This document shows positions 1 through 5,038 of a DNA stretch of 6,881 nucleotides, piece by piece. The position numbers and the translations under genes were made by a program. Source of the stretch: Chitinophagaceae bacterium (GTDB taxonomy: Bacteria; Bacteroidota; Bacteroidia; Chitinophagales; Chitinophagaceae); the NCBI GenBank assembly GCA_026785745.1, contig JAJAZO010000193.1, positions 1 to 6,881 on the forward strand. The letters are read 5' to 3'. The first letter of the stretch is position 1; each line of letters begins with the position of its first letter. The notes under the pieces were generated by a model. That model did no database searches. It was given only the letters and a program-made list of their open reading frames with translations, and was not told the DNA's origin.

Positions 1-1
1 C

Positions 2-1432
2 CCTATCTTTTGCGGTGGCTCCGTATTAGACAACACAAATATTACAACCATCTTTAACCGGGTGGCTTAAGATTATCGCCCATTCAAAATTAATGTTACA
101 ACCGACTCTACACAATTCCTGGCCGCACTTCCTACTAAAAGAATAAGGGTGCTGCTTACTGTATCGTATGAATGGTATGGTTCAGCAGGTGGGGTGGCTT
201 TTATTGGTTCATTCAACTGGGGCGATGATTCTCCTTGTTTTGTATTTAGCTCATTACTAAATTATAATGTAAAAAATATTGCCGAAGCTGCTTCGCATGA
301 GACAGGCCATACATTAGGCCTTTTTCATCAGGCTACCTACGATGCTAATTGTGTAAAAACATCTGACTATAACTATGGTGTGGGTGCCGGTGAAATTGGC
401 TGGGCTCCTATCATGGGTGTTGGCTATTATAAAAATCTTACCTCCTGGCATAATGGCCCTAACTCCTATGGATGCACCAATTACCAGAGCGACCTGAATA
501 TTGTAACAACATCAAATGGCATTACCTTCCGGCAAGATGATTATGCTGCCTCTTTTGGTTCAGCCACAAATGTTTCCTTTACTGCCAACCAATTCACTTT
601 AAACGGCATGATAGGACAAAACAGTGACCAGGATATGATCCTGTTTACACAACCCGGCGCTGGTCGTTTTCAGCTCGATGCTGTTCCTTATAATGTAGGC
701 ACCGGCAATTCAGGATCTAATCTTGATTTACAGGTCTCTTTGTATAATAGTTCACAAACACTGCTGAATGTTTATAATCCCGGAACATTACTAAATTCCG
801 TAATTGATACCCAGCTAAATCCAGGAACATATTACCTCAGAATAGAAGGGAAGGGAAATATATATGCCCCTGATTATACAAGTCTCGGTTCTTATGCGCT
901 GCGTGGAGACTATACCGCAAACGCCACATTGGCCGTAAGAAGACTGGAACTGCAGGGTGAAAAGGTTAGTGATAAACACAGGCTTACCTGGATTATTGAT
1001 GCAGATGAGGCTATTACAAAACAAATATTGGAAGTTTCAACCGATGGCCGCAATTTCAGCCCGGTAACACAATCACCAAATAATTTACGTTCATTCATGT
1101 ACAAGCCTTATGTAACAACAACGGCGCAGTATCGCCTGAATGTAACATTTGATAATGGCCGGCAGTACTATTCAAATGTTGTAACGCTTAGCAATACCGG
1201 CAATGTAACCTGGCCAAAGCTTGTTAGCAATATAATTAATAATAATATAATGGTAACCAGTCCCGGCACATATAGCTTTACCATTTATGAACTGGGTGGC
1301 AAGACAGTAAGTAAAGGACAATTGGCAAATGGTCTTAATACGATAAATACATCAGCTATTAACGGCGGTATGTATTTTATCCGGTTTGCCAACGGCAACG
1401 AACAATGGCTTGATAAATTTGTAAAACAATAA
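2..1432 (+). pseudogene. T9SS-secreted metzincin zinc metalloprotease, 5'-partial, interrupted by in-frame TAA at 68-70
   Basis: The reading frame enters from the left edge and ends with TAA at 1430-1432. The zinc-binding motif HETGHTLGLFH is at 296-328, with three histidines and the catalytic Glu. A Met-turn (IMGVGYY) follows near 410-430, which makes this a metzincin-type endopeptidase. Next comes a beta-rich stretch at about 585-910 resembling a bacterial pre-peptidase C-terminal (PPC) domain. A short Ig/FN3-like segment lies at about 930-1190. The last 70 or so residues (about 1211-1429) resemble the type A T9SS sorting domain, including GGMYFIRF and the final KFVKQ. The protein is therefore expected to cross the outer membrane by T9SS and act at the surface or outside. 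Signal peptide and propeptide lie off the window. An in-frame TAA at 68-70 splits FNRVA from DYRPFKINVTT, a junction that reads as protease sequence on both sides. A GTG at 149 could serve as a start only by discarding conserved sequence, so I treat the gene as one interrupted frame. Family assignment is firm; whether the stop is real is open. Confidence 0.85.
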
Positions 1433-1487
1433 ACTCTTTTTCGTTCCGCCTTTTCGGAACAATAATCCGTACCCCCTATTGTTATTC

Positions 1488-1523
1488 AGAGGTTTTCCTG
1501 TAATTTAGGAAAACCTCTTTTTT
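1488..1523 (+). terminator. Rho-independent terminator after the protease gene
   Basis: Arms AGAGGTTTTCCT (1488-1499) and AGGAAAACCTCT (1507-1518) pair perfectly over 12 bp around a 7-nt loop, and a run of six T (1518-1523) follows. This is a textbook intrinsic terminator, 55 bp past the protease stop codon. It ends exactly where the ATG of the next gene begins, so it could also act as a leader hairpin of that gene. Confidence 0.85.
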
Positions 1524-1997
1524 ATGCGATGGAGAAAATTTAATGGCGACCCGATTGAACTACCCATTATGGAAGCTGTTGAGAATGCTATAAAACGGGA
1601 AATTCAAAAGGGATTTCGTTTAAAAGTTTGTATCGGTACCGATTCACAGGTAAAAGGACAGGAAACAGAATATGCTACTGTTATTGTTTTTCTGAGAGAA
1701 GGTCATGGTGGTTTCATGTTTATTCACAATTAAAAAACACGGCAGCAGTTCACCATCAAAGAACGGATGCTGATGGAAGTGGCCAAAAGTATTGAGATTG
1801 CTTACGAACTCTGCAATCTCTTTACCGTGTATGATGTGGACATGGAAGTGCATGCTGACATTAACACCAACCCAAGTTTCAAAAGCAACGATGCACTTAA
1901 AGAAGCAATGGGCTACATCTTGGGTATGGGCTTTGCCTTTAAAGCCAAACCCGAAGCCTTTGCCAGCAGCAGTTGTGCTAACAAGATGGTGAACTGA
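1524..1997 (+). pseudogene. YkuK/DUF458-type RNase H-like protein, interrupted by in-frame TAA at 1731-1733
   Basis: One frame of 158 codons runs from ATG 1524 to TGA 1995-1997, broken only by TAA at codon 70. Before the stop it reads MRWRKFNGDPIELP through KVCIGTDSQVKG to GGFMFIHN. After it comes KTRQQFTIKERMLMEV, then VDMEVHADINTNP, FKSNDALKEAMGYILGMGF and a C-terminal SSSCANKMVN. From memory of the family, this matches the YkuK-like (DUF458, RNase H-like fold) proteins of Bacteroidota over its full length. The GTDSQ segment and HADIN stretch are the parts I recognise, with Asp residues that could bind metal. The usual length is about 155-170 residues, so nothing else is missing. No frameshift is involved: both halves share one frame and a single base change (GAA or AAA to TAA) would explain the break. 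The biochemical role of the family is not well established. The start codon abuts the T-run of the terminator, leaving no room for a ribosome-binding site apart from the hairpin arm. Confidence 0.8.
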
Positions 1998-2029
1998 ACG
2001 GTGTCCGCTTCTTTTGAAACGAGATAAAT

Positions 2030-2046
2030 GCGGAGAGTTCCTCCGC
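2030..2046. terminator. Possible bidirectional terminator hairpin between convergent genes
   Basis: GCGGAG (2030-2035) pairs with CTCCGC (2041-2046) around a 5-nt loop, a GC-rich 6-bp stem in an AT-rich context. It sits in the 66-bp gap between the convergent YkuK-like gene and the minus-strand small membrane-protein gene, where a shared terminator would be expected. There is no clean T-run on either side, so the call rests on position and stem only. Confidence 0.35.
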
Positions 2047-2063
2047 TATTAAAATCGACTCCC

Positions 2064-2396
2064 CTACTTTTTCCTTGTCCTAAAACCAATAACAAGCAAA
2101 GCCAATAATGCCACTCCTATACCAATGTGTATCATGGCAGCTTTTTTCTGTTTAGCCTTTTGCTCTTTTTGAAATTGTAAGATGCCATCCATATTGCGTG
2201 AAATATCTTCCTGAATTTTATCCTTATCAATAACCCGAATGGTATTGATCGCTGTCTTTTATTTTCTGCAGTTTTTTAACGGTAGAAGCATCAGTTATTA
2301 GCTTACGTTTATCAAATTTTGTTTTGGCAGTATTACCATTTTGTGGATAACCTGTAATGCCGTTAACTATAAACAGGAGTAAAAAAACCTCTTCAT
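2064..2396 (-). pseudogene. Small membrane protein of unknown function, broken by two homopolymer indels
   Basis: I do not recognise this gene. Read from ATG at 2396-2394, the frame stops after nine codons (MKRFFYSCL). Adding one base to the seven-base homopolymer at 2381-2387 restores MKRFFLLLFIVNGITGYPQN and continues through TAKTKFDKRKLITDAS and VKKLQKIK. Removing one base near 2257-2260 then joins TAINTIRVIDKDKIQEDI and runs to TAG at 2066-2064. The repaired product is exactly 110 residues with no further stop. It has a signal-peptide-like start (residues 1-17), a Lys/Gln-rich middle that could form a coiled coil (about 40-87), one transmembrane segment (IGIGVALLALLVIGF, about 91-105) and a basic end (RTRKK). 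The organised architecture and exact compensation argue for a real gene that is recently broken or mis-sequenced. It is convergent with the YkuK-like gene. Confidence 0.6.
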
Positions 2397-2403
2397 GGGT
2401 TTG

Positions 2404-2417
2404 TTTGATTAATCAAA
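2404..2417. repeat. 14-bp perfect palindrome upstream of the broken small gene
   Basis: TTTGATTAATCAAA is its own reverse complement. It lies 8 bp upstream of the ATG of the minus-strand small membrane-protein gene and downstream of the secreted-peptide gene. It could be an operator for a dimeric regulator; short AT-rich palindromes also arise by chance in DNA of this composition. Confidence 0.4.
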
Positions 2418-2452
2418 TCAGAAACAAAAAGAAGAATAATGAGCCGGGCTGT

Positions 2453-2653
2453 TTACTTTTTAATAAGAACAGGTAAATGCTCTTTAACAGGGGCCGGTAA
2501 ATGCTCGGTAATCAGCGTAGAAGCCGTACTGGTATTGACTCCGGTGTACATCTTTTCCATCTTCTTGCTGTCTTCCTGAGCAAGAGAAAAAGTGATAAGC
2601 ACCATCACAAAAAGCACAATAACCAGATTTCGTTCGGATAAGATTGCTCTCAT
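2453..2653 (-). CDS. Short putative secreted peptide, 66 residues, unknown function
   Basis: No known family is recognised. The ATG at 2653-2651 gives a strong signal peptide: MRAILSER followed by the hydrophobic run LVIVLFVMVLITFSLA and a likely cut before or after Gln26. The mature part is about 40 residues, Lys-rich, and ends in two tandem eight-residue units, EHLPAPVK and EHLPVLIK. The DNA shows the matching 11-bp direct repeat GGTAAATGCTC at 2472-2482 and 2496-2506. The frame is also open upstream to a GTG at 2728 that overlaps the engB stop codon (GTGA), which would add 25 residues before the signal peptide. I prefer the ATG because it puts the signal sequence at the N-terminus. It lies 71 bp downstream of engB on the same strand and may be co-transcribed with it. 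Confidence is limited by the small size. Confidence 0.55.
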   Translation of the reverse strand: MRAILSERNLVIVLFVMVLITFSLAQEDSKKMEKMYTGVNTSTASTLITEHLPAPVKEHLPVLIKK

Positions 2654-2724
2654 AAGCAGTATATAATAGGCTGCAAAATAGGGTATTAATCTCACAAAAA
2701 CATACCCCTTATGTGGTAATTTAT

Positions 2725-3348
2725 TCACTTAAGCTTTGTAAAACTCCTGTTCAATCCGCCGATATAGTCCAATAAAGGCTTACGACCTGTTTTTTCAACC
2801 GCGGAAGTAATAAAATAGGGCGGATTTTCTTCCCATTTTTCTGCCAATGCACCCAAAAAAGTTGACACATTTCTGTCTGTGGCACCGGGTTTATTCTTAT
2901 CGCTTTTGGTAAATAGCAGCACAAAGGGGATCTCCCATTCGCCCAACTGGTTTATAAACTCCAGATCAATGGCCTGTGGCTCATGCCGGCTATCAATAAG
3001 CACAAACATACAAACAAGGTTTTCCCGTTTACGGATGTACGATTCAATCATATTGCCCCAGTTATTTCTTGCCTTTTGAGAAACCGTGGCGGCATAACCA
3101 TAGCCCGGCAGATCTACAAGGAACCATTTCTTTTTATCAGAAGAAATAATTTCAAAATGATTCAGCAGTTGTGTTTTGCCGGGGGTGGAAGATATTTTAG
3201 CCAATCCTTTTTTGTTGGTCAGCATATTTATCAACGATGATTTGCCCACATTGCTCCGTCCGATAAAAGCATACTCTGGCTTATCTGCCGGTGGACAGTC
3301 TTTGTAACCGGGACTGCTGATAATATATTGGGCTGATACAATTTCCAT
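2725..3348 (-). CDS. engB: Ribosome biogenesis GTP-binding protein EngB (YihA/YsxC)
   Basis: This 207-residue protein is a TRAFAC-class GTPase that assists late assembly of the large ribosomal subunit in the cytoplasm. All G motifs are visible: G1 GRSNVGKS (residues 30-37), G2 around Thr55 in SSTPGKTQ, G3 DLPG (79-82) followed by YGYA, G4 TKSD (147-150) and G5 TSA (181-183). The length fits the family, which runs to about 195-215 residues. The ATG at 3348-3346 gives the usual short lead MEIVSAQY before the G domain. The open frame continues 12 codons further up, but that part falls in the heptad-repeat DNA and is not expected to be coding. The gene is divergent from ubiE and ends in TGA (2727-2725). 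A TACCTTCG element, one base off the Bacteroidota -7 consensus, lies 4 bp before the ATG and may be its promoter. Confidence 0.95.
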   Translation of the reverse strand: MEIVSAQYIISSPGYKDCPPADKPEYAFIGRSNVGKSSLINMLTNKKGLAKISSTPGKTQLLNHFEIISSDKKKWFLVDLPGYGYAATVSQKARNNWGNMIESYIRKRENLVCMFVLIDSRHEPQAIDLEFINQLGEWEIPFVLLFTKSDKNKPGATDRNVSTFLGALAEKWEENPPYFITSAVEKTGRKPLLDYIGGLNRSFTKLK

Positions 3349-3354
3349 TTTACG

Positions 3355-3389
3355 AAGGTACAAGGTACAAGGCACAAGGTTCAAGGCGT
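3355..3389. repeat. Degenerate 7-bp tandem repeat AAGGTAC, left arm
   Basis: Five consecutive heptads can be read: AAGGTAC, AAGGTAC, AAGGCAC, AAGGTTC, AAGGCGT. The block starts 6 bp upstream of the engB start codon. On the engB strand the units read as GTACCTT and nearby variants, so each offers a partial match to the TAnnTTTG promoter element. Variation between units is mostly at positions 5 to 7. Confidence 0.75.
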
Positions 3390-3436
3390 AAAGGCTAACA
3401 TTTTACTATTGCAATTTTAAAGTCGCTGTGTAATAT

Positions 3437-3479
3437 CTTGAACTTCCTGTTCCTTGTTGTTCTTGTGTCTTGTCCCTTA
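3437..3479. repeat. Degenerate CTTGTnC-type repeats, right arm, opposed to the left arm
   Basis: The block begins CTTGAAC and continues with loosely spaced units such as TCCTTGT, CTTGTTGTT, CTTGTGT and CTTGTCC. It approximates the reverse complement of the 3355-3389 block: the complement of the left arm contains CTTGAACCTTGTGCCTTGT, against CTTGAACTTCCTGTTCCTTG here. The arms flank about 47 bp of AT-rich DNA and could fold into a long imperfect hairpin. Confidence 0.55.
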
Positions 3480-3494
3480 TCATTCTTACCTTTG
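3463..3494 (+). promoter_or_regulatory. Putative Bacteroidota-type promoter of ubiE with a very short leader
   Basis: TACCTTTG at 3487-3494 is an exact match to the Bacteroidota -7 consensus TAnnTTTG. A TTG at 3463-3465, 21 bp upstream of it, is at a workable distance for the -33 element. Transcription would begin within a few bases of the ATG at 3503, giving an almost leaderless mRNA, which agrees with the lack of a Shine-Dalgarno site. Confidence 0.5.
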
Positions 3495-3502
3495 CCCCCG
3501 CT

Positions 3503-4255
3503 ATGGCAAACCCATTACCCCACGATCATATTATTCCCTTCAAGGATTCTGAAAAAAGCAAAAAAGAACAGGTTGCCGATATGTTTAACCGGATATCCGG
3601 TAAATATGATAGAATGAACCGGTTCCTCTCTGCCCGTACAGATATTGGCTGGCGCAAAAAAGCTATCCGCAAATTAAAAGAAAATAATCCCCGGCATATT
3701 TTAGATGTAGCCACCGGCACTGCCGATATGGCCCTATTGGCGTATAAAATGCTGAAGCCAGACCAGGTAACCGGCAGTGATATTTCTGAAGGAATGTTGG
3801 AATTGGGTAGAAAGAAGATTGAAAAAGAACAACTTGGGGACAAAATCCAGTTACACCTCGGCGATTCAGAAACAATAAACTTTGCTGAAAATACGTTTGA
3901 TGCCGTGATGGTGGCATTTGGAGTCCGGAACTTTGAAAACCTGGAAAACGGCCTGTCAGAAATGTTTAGGGTATTAAAACCCGGTGGCCGTTTGGTAGTG
4001 CTTGAATTTTCAAAACCCCGGTACAAGGCAGTTAAAAGTTTATACAACTTGTACATGGGCATTGTGGCTCCGGAAGTAGCCCGTTGGTTCAAACAGGATA
4101 AAGAAGCCTATCAATATTTGAATAAGTCGGCCAATGCTTTTCCCGATCGCCATTTATTTACTGACATTTTAAAAAAAGTGGGATACTCCAATACGGAATT
4201 CAAACCGCTAAGCTTAGGAATATGTTGCATTTACTCCGGACAAAAGCCTGCCTGA
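3503..4255 (+). CDS. ubiE: Demethylmenaquinone methyltransferase (UbiE/MenG)
   Basis: This is a 250-residue SAM-dependent C-methyltransferase that converts demethylmenaquinone to menaquinone, the last step of the pathway; menaquinone is the usual quinone of Bacteroidota, hence MenG activity is inferred. Visible motifs are the N-terminal VADMFNRISGKYDRMNRFLS typical of UbiE, the SAM-binding loop LDVATGTAD (67-75), the acidic GSDIS (91-95), the GD pair (120-121), AFGVRNF (138-144) and RVLKPGGRL followed by LEFSKP (156-172). A later AYQYLNKSANAFPD stretch (202-215) also fits. The ATG at 3503 is preferred over an in-frame TTG at 3470, which would add 11 residues encoded by repeat DNA and lies upstream of the -7 element. 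The gene ends in TGA and overlaps the porT-like gene by 34 bp, so the two are probably translated from one mRNA. Confidence 0.95.
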   Translation: MANPLPHDHIIPFKDSEKSKKEQVADMFNRISGKYDRMNRFLSARTDIGWRKKAIRKLKENNPRHILDVATGTADMALLAYKMLKPDQVTGSDISEGMLELGRKKIEKEQLGDKIQLHLGDSETINFAENTFDAVMVAFGVRNFENLENGLSEMFRVLKPGGRLVVLEFSKPRYKAVKSLYNLYMGIVAPEVARWFKQDKEAYQYLNKSANAFPDRHLFTDILKKVGYSNTEFKPLSLGICCIYSGQKPA

Positions 4256-4980
4256 AAATAATAACCGTGTCGTTGTTGCTGTGTGGATGCCTCCTGCTTC
4301 CTCATTTAACCACCGCTCAATATTACCCTTACAGCAAGGTAGAAATGAACCGTACGGATCAGGATAGCAAGCCTTATTATTTTGGTATGAGTATTGGCAT
4401 CAACCTGGCCCGTTTTCAAACAGAGCTGCATCCCGTTTTTTTACAAAACGATAGTGTGTATGTGGCCGAGCCCAACAACTCTGGCGGTATTACTTTAGGT
4501 TTTCAGGCCACAGCCCGTTTATCCGACCGTTTTCAATTACGGTTCAATCCGCAACTGATGTTTGTGGAGCGGAATATTTTTTACCGGCTCAAGTACCCCG
4601 ACCTTAATGGCGATACCAGTTCTATAAAAAAGGTAGAATCTATCATAGCCTCCTTCCCCTTTCAATTAAAATTTCAGAGTGATCGTATCGGCAACTTCCG
4701 GGTATATACATTACTGGGCTTTAAGGCCGATATAGATATGGCCAGCAATGCCCGTGCAAAAAAGGCGGAAGAGTTGGTGAAAATAGAGAAATATGATTTT
4801 GGTCCTGAGTTTGGTATCGGTTTCAACTTTTACTTTCCCAGTTTTATTTTTTCTCCAGAAATAAAAATCAGCAACGGCCTGCGCAACATCCATGCAAGAG
4901 ATGCCAATCTCAAATACTCCAATGTGTTTGATAAAATACAATCGAGGATGATTGTGTTTACGATTCATTTGGAGGGGTAA
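4222..4980 (+). CDS. porT: PorT-family outer-membrane beta-barrel protein
   Basis: The 252-residue protein has a signal peptide: basic residues Arg6, Lys8 and Lys12, a hydrophobic core (13-26) and a probable cut at LTTA-Q (32/33). The mature part alternates short amphipathic strands (GMSIGINLARF, GGITLGFQATARL, FQLRFNPQLMF, FPFQLKFQS, FRVYTLLGFKADI, FGPEFGIGFNFYF, FIFSPEIKISNGL) and ends in an aromatic-hydrophobic strand, MIVFTIHLEG. That pattern is an outer-membrane barrel of about eight strands. PorT is a component of the type IX secretion system, and in many Bacteroidota its gene directly follows ubiE, as here, which favours PorT over an unrelated small barrel. The start codon lies inside ubiE, with no later ATG before the signal sequence. 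The T9SS-tailed protease at the left end is a possible client of the system. Confidence 0.82.
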   Translation: MLHLLRTKACLKIITVSLLLCGCLLLPHLTTAQYYPYSKVEMNRTDQDSKPYYFGMSIGINLARFQTELHPVFLQNDSVYVAEPNNSGGITLGFQATARLSDRFQLRFNPQLMFVERNIFYRLKYPDLNGDTSSIKKVESIIASFPFQLKFQSDRIGNFRVYTLLGFKADIDMASNARAKKAEELVKIEKYDFGPEFGIGFNFYFPSFIFSPEIKISNGLRNIHARDANLKYSNVFDKIQSRMIVFTIHLEG

Positions 4981-5010
4981 ACTTCCGTTTTATCAACAGA
5001 TATAAGTACA

Positions 5011-5038
5011 TTCATTCAGCAAATATTTACTGAATGAA
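5011..5038. promoter_or_regulatory. 28-bp near-perfect palindrome over the recombinase start codon
   Basis: Arms TTCATTCAG (5011-5019) and CTGAATGAA (5030-5038) are exact reverse complements, and the centre AAATATTT (5021-5028) is itself palindromic. Only the pair C5020/A5029 breaks the symmetry, so 13 of 14 pairs match. The recombinase ATG (5034-5036) is inside the right arm. The site may be an operator for autoregulation, a binding or crossover site of the recombinase, or an RNA hairpin that masks the start codon. Confidence 0.65.

Noticed and set aside
149..1432. Protease gene starting at GTG 149
   Set aside because: The same frame is open and protease-like from position 2 to 67, and a start at 149 would discard conserved sequence. 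No promoter or leader is evident there.
1792..1992. Overlapping 66-codon plus-strand frame in the YkuK-like gene
   Set aside because: It is a shadow frame of the conserved reading, with low-complexity Trp/Pro-rich translation and no recognisable domain.
1..2000. Reassignment of TAA as a sense codon
   Set aside because: TAA is used as the ordinary final stop of the protease, porT-like and ssb genes in this window; error or mutation is simpler.
3349..3384. Longer EngB N-terminus (12 more residues)
   Set aside because: Those codons lie in the heptad repeats, and ATG 3348 gives the normal family start.
3355..3479. CRISPR array
   Set aside because: Units are 7 bp, contiguous and degenerate, with no spacers and no cas genes nearby.
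3470..3502. Longer ubiE from TTG 3470
   Set aside because: The added residues come from repeat DNA and the -7 promoter element lies downstream of that codon.
3526..4092. 188-codon open frame on the minus strand inside ubiE
   Set aside because: It is fully antisense to a strongly supported gene; its composition (rich in Ser, Phe and Arg) is that of a shadow frame and no domain is seen.
5011..5038. Genuine chromosomal dif site
   Set aside because: The geometry matches, but the inner arm bases do not resemble the CATAA/TTATG core of known dif sites as I remember them, and the location over a start codon is atypical.
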